In this document: positions 1 to 8,344 of the stretch, one piece after another
Layout: every line of letters begins with the position of its first letter
Numbering within the stretch: the stretch's first letter is position 1
NCBI GenBank assembly: GCA_035528905.1
Contig: DATKXU010000001.1
Span: 1-48,755, forward strand
Reading direction: 5' to 3'
Length of the DNA stretch: 48,755 bases
Source of the DNA: DATKXU01 sp035528905
GTDB taxonomy: Bacteria; Armatimonadota; UBA5829; DTJY01
Translations under genes and position numbers: made by a program
The notes under the pieces: generated by a model
Told to the model about the DNA's origin: nothing
Seen by the model: only the letters and a program-made list of their open reading frames with translations
The model's database searches: none

Positions 1-2
1 GG

Positions 3-77
3 GAGCTGGAAGTGATGCTGAGCATCCCCGGGAAGGTGGTGCGAAAGCTGTGTCCGCAGTGCAGTAAGGCTGTGTAG
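3..77 (+). CDS. C-terminal end of an unidentified protein with a CxxC pair
   Basis: The window opens inside a reading frame that ends at a TAG at 75-77. The last 24 residues include the run KLCPQCSKAV, and a CxxC pair so close to the end suggests a small zinc-binding tail. There is too little sequence to name a family. It runs in the same direction as the polysaccharide genes downstream and may belong to that cluster. The frame assignment rests only on the plausible residue composition and the lack of earlier stops. Confidence 0.4.
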   Translation, partial: ELEVMLSIPGKVVRKLCPQCSKAV

Positions 78-121
78 ATAGCCTGCAGTGCGGGCTTGGG
101 TTTCTAGGAAAGGAGTGCTCA

Positions 122-238
122 ATGGGTTCCTGCCTTGGTACCACGACAAAAGAAGCGCTTGAGAACTTGTTCTCCTACCTGGAGACGGAGTACGAGGAAA
201 TTGATAGCTTCCTCGATACCATGCCGGTTTTTTTCTAA
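122..238 (+). CDS. Small acidic ORF, 38 aa, unknown function
   Basis: An ATG at 122 is preceded by AGGAAAGGAG at a spacing of about six bases, one of the cleanest ribosome-binding sites in this part of the window. The 38-residue product is acidic in its middle (LETEYEEIDSF) and probably one amphipathic helix, ending in a hydrophobic MPVFF. No family is recognised. It lies between the truncated upstream gene and a methyltransferase. It could be a genuine small protein or the 5' stump of a gene whose remainder was deleted; the strong translation signal favours real expression. Confidence 0.4.
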   Translation: MGSCLGTTTKEALENLFSYLETEYEEIDSFLDTMPVFF

Positions 239-311
239 CCTATTCGGCCATTCGTATGTCGTGGCGGGGCGTAGCCCGCACAGCGGAGGATAATCGGTAG
301 CGGGTATTGTC

Positions 312-1106
312 ATGTACAAGCAGTATTCGTCTCTAATCTGCGAAGAGGACGAAGATCGCTTCATGGCGGATTACTGGACCAAGCAATGGTCCGCCTTGAG
401 CACGGAGCGCCAGCTGTCGCATATCGGCTCTTCCGAACTCTGGCCCATATTCCGTCGCTACTTGGACCCCGAACAGGGGATTATCGAGGCGGGCTGTGGA
501 TTGGCGCAGTGGGTGGTTTTCCTGCAGCAGGGAGGCCACAATGTCGTGGGGGTAGATATCTCTCTGCCGGCGCTTGTCTCTGCGAAGCGCGCCTTTTCCG
601 ATATCGAGCTTCTGCAGTGCGATGTACGTAGGCTGCCATTTCCGGACGGTAGATTTGGCGTATATATGTCGCTCGGTGTTGTCGAGCATCTCGAGGGCGG
701 CCCTGATGAGGTCCTACAAGAAGCCGTGCGGGTGCTTCGGCCGCACGGACTTTTGCTCATCGCGGTTCCGCTCCATACGTGGTTGACCCAGAAAGCCGCG
801 GTGAAACGTCAGAAGCGTGAGGGGAACGCGCGGTTCTTCCAGTACCTGTATACACGTAGAGAGTTAGAAGAACTGCTGAAGAAGAACGGTTTTGCGACCT
901 TGGAGATGCACTCCTGGGATTGTGCGTACACAATGCGTTGTCTCTTTCCGAATCTCTATGAGAAGGCAAGTGAAAGCTGGCGTCGGGCGTCTGGATTGAA
1001 CAAAGCCGCTGTGGTGGCCAGCAAGGTGATGTGGCGTATATTGGGCAAAGCTGCCCCGCGCGGCCTATGCGGGCATATGCAAGTGGCCGTTGCCATTCGA
1101 TCGTAA
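312..1106 (+). CDS. Class I SAM-dependent methyltransferase
   Basis: A 264-residue protein with a Rossmann-type methyltransferase core. Motif I is at about residues 58-65 (IEAGCGLAQW), the acidic end of strand beta2 is GVDIS, and motif III/IV is LGVVEHLEGG followed by VLRPHGLLLIAVP. Such enzymes in polysaccharide clusters usually methylate sugar hydroxyls or lipid-linked intermediates; the substrate cannot be read here. The ribosome-binding site before 312 is weak, and an in-frame ATG at 363 is an alternative start. The N-terminal 17 residues would then be lost without harming the fold. It is the first of several unrelated methyltransferases in this glycan region. Confidence 0.8.
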   Translation: MYKQYSSLICEEDEDRFMADYWTKQWSALSTERQLSHIGSSELWPIFRRYLDPEQGIIEAGCGLAQWVVFLQQGGHNVVGVDISLPALVSAKRAFSDIELLQCDVRRLPFPDGRFGVYMSLGVVEHLEGGPDEVLQEAVRVLRPHGLLLIAVPLHTWLTQKAAVKRQKREGNARFFQYLYTRRELEELLKKNGFATLEMHSWDCAYTMRCLFPNLYEKASESWRRASGLNKAAVVASKVMWRILGKAAPRGLCGHMQVAVAIRS

Positions 1107-1167
1107 GCCACCTCGAAGGCTGGGAAGCCGTGCGCGAGGTCGCTCAGCCTTGGGGAGATTGAGGTCT

Positions 1168-1181
1168 CACGCGGCCGCGTG
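1168..1181. repeat. 14-bp perfect palindrome between genes
   Basis: CACGCGGCCGCGTG reads the same on both strands. It lies in the 138-base gap before the first GT39 gene, about 60 bases upstream of the chosen start. It could be an operator, or a chance GC-rich palindrome. Confidence 0.4.
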
Positions 1182-1244
1182 GGACATTCGTGCGGAAGTT
1201 GTATCTGTAGGCATTGCGCCCAGCGGCCCGCGAGGAGGAACGCT

Positions 1245-2510
1245 GTGAAGGCAAACGTTTCAGGGGATCAACGAATCGAAAGATGGGCCACTTATCTGTC
1301 AGCCCTTGCGCTTGCGGCATACCTGGTCTTGTCTTTGTGCTATGTCGTTCTGCTGCCGGCGCCGGAGGTCTATGCCGATGCCGCACTCTATGATGGACTT
1401 GCGCTGGATATGCTGAGAGGCAATGGCTTCGGCAGCACTTACCGGACCCCGCTGTATCCGGCTGTTCTTGCTGGGATATACTTTGTCTTTGGGCATAGCC
1501 ATGGCGCGGTGTACGTGATACAGGCGCTTGCGAACGCCGCCAGCCTTGCTCTCCTTATGCTCATCAGCTACCGAGTATTCCGCACTCGGATTGTCGGGCT
1601 GGCTGCTTCTGGCCTGTACATCATATACAGGCCGTTCTACGTGTCATCGGTCCTGTTGCTCACTGAAAGCACAGCGATGCTCCTGGTGGCGGCGATGGTG
1701 CTCAGCGTCCTAGCGGCGCTCGAGCGTCGCACGCTGGGCAGATTTCTGTTGGCCGGAGTTCTTGCGGGGCTTTTGTCGCTGTCCAAGGCGGTAGCTATAC
1801 TCTATCCGCTTGCGCTGGTCCTGGTAATTCTCGCATCGCGCTCGAAAGGCGAGAGGAGCCTGGGACTTGTTCTGGCAATGTTGGCCGGAACCATGATCGT
1901 GATACTGCCATGGACCATCCGCAACTATAACGTCACCAGACAATTTGTGCCCATTGCCACTGGAGGCGGGTTCAACTTCTGGGTCGGAAATTGGGAGGGT
2001 TATTACCAGAAGACAGAGTGGGTCTGGCGGCAGTATCCTCCGCAGTTGGCCAAAAAGCTCGCAGGGAAATCGGAGGCGGAGCAGGATGCGGTTTTTGTGC
2101 ACGAAGCCCTGCGGAACCTGAAAAGTAAACCCCTCAAAGGTCTGGAGCTTGCCGCTAGGAAGTTTACTAGTCTATGGTTCGCGTTGGGACGGGGCAATGT
2201 CTACATGGCCGAGGGCATTCCGATTCGGCTGCCACTTCGAAAGACTTCGTACCTGGAGATTCTGATTATGCTGGCAGCTCTGGTCTCCCTTCGACTCAAA
2301 ATCCCAGATTGGAGGCGCAAGGCTCTTCCGGTGGTGGTTCTCTTAGTGTATTGGACTGCTGGTTACGTTGCGACGACCGCTCAATCTAGGTACGCTGTTC
2401 CGGTGATGCCTTATCTGATGATGTTCGCGGCATACGCTGCTTACCGAGCGAGCGTGTGGGTTTTCGGTAAGCTGCGCCGCCCTGCAGACGCGAGGGGAAG
2501 CTATGCGTAG
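1245..2510 (+). CDS. GT39-type polytopic membrane glycosyltransferase (ArnT/PMT-like)
   Basis: This 421-residue protein has about ten hydrophobic segments and the layout of GT39/GT-C enzymes, which move a sugar from a polyprenyl-phosphate donor to an acceptor on the outer membrane face. The acidic residues after the first helix (EVYADAALYDGLALD) fit the catalytic loop of this family, followed by TPLYPAVLAGIYFVFG. GTG at 1245 was chosen as start because GAGGAGGA sits directly upstream; a frame open from 1179 has no such signal. Its stop overlaps the next gene's ATG by eight bases, indicating translational coupling. A paralogue lies at 19113-20366, sharing the YxxFG and QAL segments and the GGG-FW loop. 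Confidence 0.8.
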   Translation: MKANVSGDQRIERWATYLSALALAAYLVLSLCYVVLLPAPEVYADAALYDGLALDMLRGNGFGSTYRTPLYPAVLAGIYFVFGHSHGAVYVIQALANAASLALLMLISYRVFRTRIVGLAASGLYIIYRPFYVSSVLLLTESTAMLLVAAMVLSVLAALERRTLGRFLLAGVLAGLLSLSKAVAILYPLALVLVILASRSKGERSLGLVLAMLAGTMIVILPWTIRNYNVTRQFVPIATGGGFNFWVGNWEGYYQKTEWVWRQYPPQLAKKLAGKSEAEQDAVFVHEALRNLKSKPLKGLELAARKFTSLWFALGRGNVYMAEGIPIRLPLRKTSYLEILIMLAALVSLRLKIPDWRRKALPVVVLLVYWTAGYVATTAQSRYAVPVMPYLMMFAAYAAYRASVWVFGKLRRPADARGSYA

Positions 2511-4197
2511 GGGACTTCGATGGAAAATATTGCACGCCCTGGAGGCGCGGGCACTTGCGATCGGGCGAATCGTGATGCGCTCACGCCCTGTGCGCTGGCT
2601 CGCGAGCCGGACTGTGGTAACCTGGGCGGTTCGGGTTCTGACTATTGGGTGGAACCTGGTTACCAGGGGGGTATGGCGGCCCCTTAAACGCGCATTCAGG
2701 CGAGTCCGCAAGTTCCTGGGTCGGCACGAGGTCTTCCCATGGCTGCTGACTTGTGCCGTCTGCATCGGGTTAGGTGCAGCGATCCTGCAGCACATGTCTT
2801 TAGTTAGATTGGCGGCGGGGGCGCTGGCTGCCTGCGCCTTCACGATGATCAGCTTTGTCTCTCCACCGGCTGGGCTCGTCATGTGGCTGCTGTTCTCGCC
2901 CTTCCTTAATGTTCTCATCCGTTTCCATTTTCTTGCCGGCACCCCAGTGGTTACAGGTGACAAGGTTTGCTTGGTGGTCCTGTTACTTATCTATCTGGTG
3001 CATGCAAGGCGTGAATCCAAGGCCGAACCGAACGCGCTTCTGCACATCGCTATGTTGGTATTCCTAGGCGCCATGTGCCTGTCGTCCTTCTCCGCGCAGG
3101 GGACGCCCAAGAGGGCTATACAGGTGGTTTTGGATAGTTACGGCGCACCATTTCTAGCATATCTCTTGGCACGACGGTGGATCACGGGCCGCAAGGAACT
3201 GCGCTGGACCTTCGCGGTTATGCTGATTGTAGGCGTGTACTTTTGCGCGTTTGCCATACCGGAGCACTGGACCGGCAGGAGCCTGTTCACGCGTAGCGGC
3301 AGGCCTGCGTGGATCGAGGAAGAGTTAGGGACGGTGAGGGTGCAGGGCCCTGCCGAGTCGCCGGGCGAATTCGGGGTAGTGGTGGCGACGGCAATGGCAT
3401 TGGCGGTTGCGTTGCTTTCGTCGAGTCGGGGAGCGGGAAGGCGCTTCGTCTATTTCTCTGTGATAGCTCTGTGCGGCACGGGCGTGGGTCTCACACTCCG
3501 GCGCTCTGTATACGTGGCTGCTTTCTTGGCGCTGATCGCCATGCTGCTATCCAGCAGCAGGATCCGCAGAAATGTGGCAATTCTACTCGCCGTTGGCGCA
3601 CTAGTTACGCTGGTCAGCTGGCCCCAACTGTCTACCAGCAAGTTCTACTCGGAGCGCATAGTAAGTGTCGGGCCGCTGTATTCCAGAGCTGTTGTGCAGG
3701 CGACCGCGTGGAATATCTTCAAACATCACCCAGTCTTCGGCATTGGCGAGGGCAACTTTGCGGATGCCGTGAGGCAGTACCTCACACCATACAAGGGCCT
3801 CGCTGTGTTCCACGCGAGCCAACTGGAGTCGCCGCACAGTTCTTACCTGCGCATAATGGTGGAAGGGGGCTCAGTAGCGTTCGTCCCTTTTGTGTTGGTG
3901 CTAGTATTCATGCTCTCGACGTCGCTTCGGGCGTACAAGCGCGCGAGAGGACCAGGGCTCTTCGGTCGGGATGGCATCGTCATTTTCTGGGGGATTTCGC
4001 TCGGTCTGCTCTCGCAGGCAGCGAGCACAGACACATTTCAGTACAGCCATTACCTGATGGACTTCTGGTTTTTCTACTTCGGTGCGCTTGCCGGCGTACA
4101 CTTGCAAAAGGGGACACAGGAAACCGAAGAGCATAAGGGCGTACCGGCAAAGCTTCAGGCAAGCAGTTCTGCTGGCATAATCAGGAACGAGGGCTGA
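2503..4197 (+). CDS. O-antigen ligase / polymerase-like membrane protein (Wzy_C family)
   Basis: A 564-residue polytopic protein with a basic N-terminal stretch of about 70 residues and roughly a dozen hydrophobic helices. In the C-terminal half a large outer loop carries HHPVFGIGEGNF and then SPHSSYLRIMVEGG, the pattern typical of the Wzy_C/WaaL fold, where the His in PHS is expected to be catalytic. It would polymerise or ligate lipid-linked glycan at the outer face of the membrane. The tail after the last helix is hydrophilic. It overlaps the preceding GT39 gene by eight bases and the following GtrA gene by one. Whether it acts as ligase or polymerase cannot be told from sequence. Confidence 0.75.
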   Translation: MRRGLRWKILHALEARALAIGRIVMRSRPVRWLASRTVVTWAVRVLTIGWNLVTRGVWRPLKRAFRRVRKFLGRHEVFPWLLTCAVCIGLGAAILQHMSLVRLAAGALAACAFTMISFVSPPAGLVMWLLFSPFLNVLIRFHFLAGTPVVTGDKVCLVVLLLIYLVHARRESKAEPNALLHIAMLVFLGAMCLSSFSAQGTPKRAIQVVLDSYGAPFLAYLLARRWITGRKELRWTFAVMLIVGVYFCAFAIPEHWTGRSLFTRSGRPAWIEEELGTVRVQGPAESPGEFGVVVATAMALAVALLSSSRGAGRRFVYFSVIALCGTGVGLTLRRSVYVAAFLALIAMLLSSSRIRRNVAILLAVGALVTLVSWPQLSTSKFYSERIVSVGPLYSRAVVQATAWNIFKHHPVFGIGEGNFADAVRQYLTPYKGLAVFHASQLESPHSSYLRIMVEGGSVAFVPFVLVLVFMLSTSLRAYKRARGPGLFGRDGIVIFWGISLGLLSQAASTDTFQYSHYLMDFWFFYFGALAGVHLQKGTQETEEHKGVPAKLQASSSAGIIRNEG

Positions 4198-4745
4198 TGC
4201 ATTGCGGCGCGGCGCGCCATGAGCCGGCCCTGGGTAAGCGAGTGACAATGCGAACAGACGAAATTGAGATCTCAGGCGAAGCGCGTAGGGTTGCTGATGG
4301 CCGTGTAAGGCGGGCCTTACATCTACTGTTGGTCGGGCTTACGGATTCGGCAGCGATCCAGGCCTTCCGCTACGTATTTGTGGGCGCTGTAGCAACAGTG
4401 GCGGACATGGCTACGCTGGGAGTGCTCACGGAGGTCTTCCATATCTATCCTCTGATTTCGGCAGCGTTCGCCTTCATAGTCGGGTTGGCCGTGAACTATG
4501 CGATGAGCATACGCTGGGTGTTTGCATCGCGAAGGCTGGGCAGTGCGACTGCCGAGTTCACAGTCTTTGCGATTATCGGCGTGGCCGGCCTCGGCCTTAC
4601 GGAGCTGATAATGGGTGTAGGCATGCATGTTATTCATCTGCACTATATGGTGGCCAAGGTAGCGGCGGTGGTGATCGTTTTCATCTGGAACTTCGGCGCG
4701 CGGCGGACGCTCTTGTTTAGGAAGAAGGAGTCAAATGCCGGATAA
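4197..4745 (+). CDS. GtrA family membrane protein
   Basis: 182 residues, with a hydrophilic N-terminus of about 55 residues then four hydrophobic helices. The beginning of the membrane domain (FRYVFVGAVATVADMATL) and the loop NYAMSIRWVF match the GtrA family, small proteins thought to flip polyprenyl-phosphate sugars across the membrane. The ATG at 4197 overlaps the previous stop (TGATG) with GAGGG just upstream. An in-frame ATG at 4248 would remove 17 residues. Its neighbours, a ligase and an FAD enzyme, are common GtrA partners in surface-glycan loci. Confidence 0.8.
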   Translation: MHCGAARHEPALGKRVTMRTDEIEISGEARRVADGRVRRALHLLLVGLTDSAAIQAFRYVFVGAVATVADMATLGVLTEVFHIYPLISAAFAFIVGLAVNYAMSIRWVFASRRLGSATAEFTVFAIIGVAGLGLTELIMGVGMHVIHLHYMVAKVAAVVIVFIWNFGARRTLLFRKKESNAG

Positions 4746-6186
4746 GAAATCGGATAAGAAATTTGTTGTTATCGGAGCAGGGCCGGCCGGGTTGGCTGCG
4801 ACGTATACGCTTTCCAAGCAGAGCATACCCGCCGTCTGCCTGGAGGCGGACACTCAGGTCGGCGGCCTGTCCAGAACAGTGGAGTACAAAGGCTTCCGCT
4901 TCGATATCGGAGGGCATCGGTTCTTTACCAAGATTCGGGAGGTTGATGCCTTGTGGCGGGAGGTCCTGGATGCCGATTACCTCCGAAGGCCGCGCCTGTC
5001 GAGAATTTACTATAGGAACAAGTTCTTCAATTATCCCTTGAAGCCGGTGCAGGCATTGTTCGGCCTCGGCCTGCTGGAGTCGGTGCGCATCCTGGGCAGC
5101 TATGCCGCCGCCAAGATACATCCCAGCGTCCCGGAGGTCAATTTAGAGCAGTGGGTCTCGAACCGGTTCGGGAAGCGGCTGTTCACGATTTTCTTTAAAA
5201 CTTATACGGAGAAGGTCTGGGGATTGCCGTGTACCGAGCTCAGCGCGGAATGGGCTGCTCAGCGGATAAAGAGCCTATCTCTGGTATCGGCGCTGATGAA
5301 TGCACTCTTCAAGCGCGGCGGCAAAGGCCAGATCACAACGTTGATCGAGGAGTTCGACTATCCCAGACTGGGGCCCGGCCAGATGTACGAGGCCATGGCC
5401 GCCAAGGTCGAGAAGATGGGGAATCAGGTTGCGATGGGCCGCAAGGTGATCAAGCTGTGCCGGGAAGGGGAGCGAATCCTCGAAGCTATCGCGCAAACCG
5501 ACGGTATGCGAACGGAAAGCTTCTCCGGCACGGATTTTGTGTCCACAATGCCCCTCTCGGAGCTGGTGCTCGCCATGGATCCTCCCGCGCCTCAGGAAGT
5601 CCGAACAGTGGCTGAGAACCTGAGCTACCGGTCAATAATAACTGTCAATCTTCTCATTGATCGGGAGAAGCTCTTCCCCGATACCTGGATATACGTTCAT
5701 TCTCCGGAAGTGCGCATCGGCCGTATACAGTGTTACAAGAACTGGAGCCCGTACATGGTGCCGGATCCAAGCAAGTCCTCCCTGGGCCTGGAGTACTTTG
5801 CTACCGAGGGAGACGATCTCTGGAACGCGCCGGACGAGGAGCTCATACAGATGGGTGAGGAGGAGATCAGCCGCCTGGGCCTGTGCCCTCGGGAGAGCAT
5901 CGTGGACGGCTTTGTCGTTCGGATGGCCAAAGCTTATCCCGTCTACGATTCGGCTTATGTCAAGAGCTTCAAGTGCATCCCCGAGTGGGTGAAGACCCTT
6001 CGCAACCTCCAGCCCTGTGGACGATATGGGCTGTTCCGTTACAACAACGCCGATCACTCCATCCTGTCCGCGATGTATGCGGTAAGGACCCTCCTCGGCG
6101 AACCAGGCTGCGATGTATGGAGCGTCAATACAGAGGAGGAATACCACGAAGAGGACCGAGGAGGCGACGCGGGCGGCAGAGTGTGA
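4735..6186 (+). CDS. FAD-dependent amine oxidase / UDP-galactopyranose mutase-like protein
   Basis: 483 residues. The N-terminus carries a dinucleotide-binding motif (VVIGAGPAGLAATYTL), an acidic strand end (CLEAD) and the GG doublet motif GGLSRTVEYKG, as in FAD-binding amine oxidases and UDP-galactopyranose mutases. The segment FDIGGHRFFTK is characteristic of the mutase-like branch found in polysaccharide clusters. The C-terminal part has GRYGLFRYNNADHSILSAMYA, shaped like the second FAD-binding segment. A good ribosome site (AAGAAGGAG) precedes the ATG. It overlaps the GtrA gene by eleven bases. The substrate is unknown; a sugar-nucleotide or polyprenyl-linked sugar is likely. Confidence 0.75.
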   Translation: MPDKKSDKKFVVIGAGPAGLAATYTLSKQSIPAVCLEADTQVGGLSRTVEYKGFRFDIGGHRFFTKIREVDALWREVLDADYLRRPRLSRIYYRNKFFNYPLKPVQALFGLGLLESVRILGSYAAAKIHPSVPEVNLEQWVSNRFGKRLFTIFFKTYTEKVWGLPCTELSAEWAAQRIKSLSLVSALMNALFKRGGKGQITTLIEEFDYPRLGPGQMYEAMAAKVEKMGNQVAMGRKVIKLCREGERILEAIAQTDGMRTESFSGTDFVSTMPLSELVLAMDPPAPQEVRTVAENLSYRSIITVNLLIDREKLFPDTWIYVHSPEVRIGRIQCYKNWSPYMVPDPSKSSLGLEYFATEGDDLWNAPDEELIQMGEEEISRLGLCPRESIVDGFVVRMAKAYPVYDSAYVKSFKCIPEWVKTLRNLQPCGRYGLFRYNNADHSILSAMYAVRTLLGEPGCDVWSVNTEEEYHEEDRGGDAGGRV

Positions 6187-6208
6187 TGCCGCCCCCGCCG
6201 GCGAGAGC

Positions 6209-7366
6209 GTGACGCGTACCGTCAACATGCAGAAACCCCACATATGCTTTGTGTCGGATTCCAAGCCAACCTACAGCCTGCTGAGCGGTGAGCCTAGTAG
6301 CCTGGTAGGTGGTGCAGAGCTGCAGCAGAGCATAATCGCGTCCGCCCTGCGGGATCTGGGATACTCGGTGACATTCGTCGTGCCGGATTGTGGCCAGCCG
6401 GATAAGGTGGTCACAGACGAAGGGATCACATTGATCAACGCGCGTTTCTTGCTTGGAGGTATACGCGGGCTCACTTACCTGGATCACGTACTTCGGCTGT
6501 TTCGAGCCATGAAGAGGGCCGACGCCGATATCTACTACCAGCGGATTGGCGGCCTCACTACCGGCGTCGCTGCGCTTTTCTGCAAGCTGAAGAGAAGGCC
6601 TTTCGTATTCTCAGTAGCAAGCAACATGGACCTGGACGGCACGTTGAAGATCCAGTTCCGGCCACACTACTACATAACATACAGGTACGGCCTGAAGCGG
6701 GCGACCTTAGTTGTAGTGCAGACTGAGGATCAACTCCGGCTGCTTAAGCAGACTGCCGGAAGAGACGGAATCCTGATCAGGAGCACTTTCTCGGTTCTTG
6801 ATCGGGCTGAGCGCCAAGGAGTCCGCCGCCACGTGCTCTGGGTTGGCAATCTCAGGGCTGTGAAGCGTCCAGACTGGTTGGTGGAGTTGGCAATCAGACT
6901 GCCCCAGTACAGCTTCGTCATGGTAGGCGGACCTAAGGTAGGCGAGGAGGCTATGTTCGACAGGATCAGGGCCGCCGCTCGCGAGATGCCGAATCTCCGA
7001 GTGACGGGCGCTGTTCCTTATGACGAGATAAGCCAATACTTTGCTGAGGCGAGGGTGCTGGTAAACACCTCTTCTAATGAAGGTTTCCCGAACACCTACC
7101 TTCAGGCATGGTGCAGGGGCGTTCCGGTTGTCGGCACATTCGATGCGGATGGCTTGATCTCCAAATATGGGCTCGGGCGGCACTGCTCCACCATAGAGGA
7201 GCTTGTGCAAGCAGTGGATGAGTTCATGAAGGACGAAGTGCTTCTCGCCTCTGTCGGGGAGAAGGCTATCCGATATGTTGAAGAGCATCACAGCCCTGAA
7301 GCTGTCACAGCCCAGTATGACAAGTTGTTCATGAGTCTCTACGCGACAGGGCGAAACACGCCCTAG
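6209..7366 (+). CDS. Glycosyltransferase family 4 protein
   Basis: A GT4/GT-B glycosyltransferase of about 385 residues. The N-domain contains GGAELQQSIIASALRDLG, where these enzymes bind the acceptor. The C-domain has VGNLRAVKRPDWLVE, and the donor-binding ExxxE region is represented by NTSSNEGFPNTYLQAW. The start is uncertain. The frame is open from 6113, which would overlap the FAD enzyme by 74 bases, but GTG 6209 or ATG 6227 (MQKPHICFVSD) gives a normal N-terminus; none has a strong ribosome site. It probably adds a sugar to the lipid-linked repeat unit on the cytoplasmic side. Confidence 0.78.
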   Translation: MTRTVNMQKPHICFVSDSKPTYSLLSGEPSSLVGGAELQQSIIASALRDLGYSVTFVVPDCGQPDKVVTDEGITLINARFLLGGIRGLTYLDHVLRLFRAMKRADADIYYQRIGGLTTGVAALFCKLKRRPFVFSVASNMDLDGTLKIQFRPHYYITYRYGLKRATLVVVQTEDQLRLLKQTAGRDGILIRSTFSVLDRAERQGVRRHVLWVGNLRAVKRPDWLVELAIRLPQYSFVMVGGPKVGEEAMFDRIRAAAREMPNLRVTGAVPYDEISQYFAEARVLVNTSSNEGFPNTYLQAWCRGVPVVGTFDADGLISKYGLGRHCSTIEELVQAVDEFMKDEVLLASVGEKAIRYVEEHHSPEAVTAQYDKLFMSLYATGRNTP

Positions 7367-7473
7367 GATTCGTGACCAACGGTCTGGCTGCGTTCGCGAA
7401 GCTGTTCGTCGGGAAGAAGCCCTGTCTCGCGTACCTGCCGCGGACACAGCCACGGTGCACCGGGAGGATTGAC

Positions 7474-8325
7474 ATGGTGGATGAATCCGTAGAAAGACGC
7501 CAACGAGCTCTGGAGGAAAGGTGGCGGAAGATCCTGCTGGAGGAGCCGACCGAGGAGAACTTCGCCAAAGCCTATGACGCAATCCATGAGTTTATGTTGG
7601 AGCTCGGCAAGTCTGTTGGGAAGTCGGAAGGGGCGATATACCGGGGTACCGTGAGCTTCGCGGGCAAGGTCATCGCGCGCCTGGTGGGTCGGAATAAGGA
7701 CTTGCTCGAGATAGGCTGCGGTGACGGTTCGCTCGCGTTTCTGTTGGCGGAGAATGATAATCGTGTAGTGGCTGTAGACGTCTCGCCTCTGGCTCTGGCC
7801 GTCTGCGCGGAAGAGAAGACCAGGCGCGGCGAGTCGAGGGTTACCTTCGAACGAGGCGAAGCTACCGACACGCGTTGCCCCGATGAGGCTTTCGACTTTG
7901 TCCTCTCTCAGGACTTGATTGAACACTTACCGCATAATCTTGTTGAGGCCCATTTGCGGGAGGCGTACCGAGTTTTGAAACCGGGAGGAAGCTATGTCTT
8001 CTGGACGCCCAGTAAGCTGTACGGCAGCACCTCGATGGGCCTGCATTTGAAGGAATACGATCTGAAAGATGCGATTGAAGCAGTGGAATCAGCCGGGTTC
8101 AAAGCCGTCTGGGTTGATGCTCGTTTCTACAAAGTGGGGATCGTTGCCAGAATGCCTGCATTTGTCAAACCCATTGCATACGCCTACGAGGCTCTGCTGA
8201 GAAAACTGCGAGTTGATCTGCTGCCGATGGTGGCACGGCAGATGCTCGCGCCGCCGATACTGATACAGGGCGTCAAGCAGGACATCAAGCAGGACATCAA
8301 GCAAGACATGAAGCGGCGCTCGTAG
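7474..8325 (+). CDS. Class I SAM-dependent methyltransferase with a KQDI-repeat tail
   Basis: 283 residues. The methyltransferase core shows motif I LLEIGCGDGSLAFLL, an acidic beta2 (VAVDVS) and LSQDLIEHLPH then VLKPGGSYVFWTP. ATG 7474 is chosen because GGGAGG lies six bases upstream; the open frame begins at 7372 without a signal. An N-terminal helical region of about 70 residues precedes the core. The last residues form a short tandem repeat, KQDIKQDIKQDMKRRS, coded by near-identical 12-base units. It sits between a GT4 and the UDP-sugar dehydrogenase, so a sugar or lipid-linked substrate is likely. Confidence 0.78.
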   Translation: MVDESVERRQRALEERWRKILLEEPTEENFAKAYDAIHEFMLELGKSVGKSEGAIYRGTVSFAGKVIARLVGRNKDLLEIGCGDGSLAFLLAENDNRVVAVDVSPLALAVCAEEKTRRGESRVTFERGEATDTRCPDEAFDFVLSQDLIEHLPHNLVEAHLREAYRVLKPGGSYVFWTPSKLYGSTSMGLHLKEYDLKDAIEAVESAGFKAVWVDARFYKVGIVARMPAFVKPIAYAYEALLRKLRVDLLPMVARQMLAPPILIQGVKQDIKQDIKQDMKRRS

Positions 8326-8344
8326 AGACGCCTAGAAAGGGACT

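Noticed and set aside
3309..4136. Long plus-strand frame (275 codons) inside the O-antigen ligase-like gene
   Set aside because: It lies in another frame of a clear membrane-protein gene, has no family motifs and no ribosome site.
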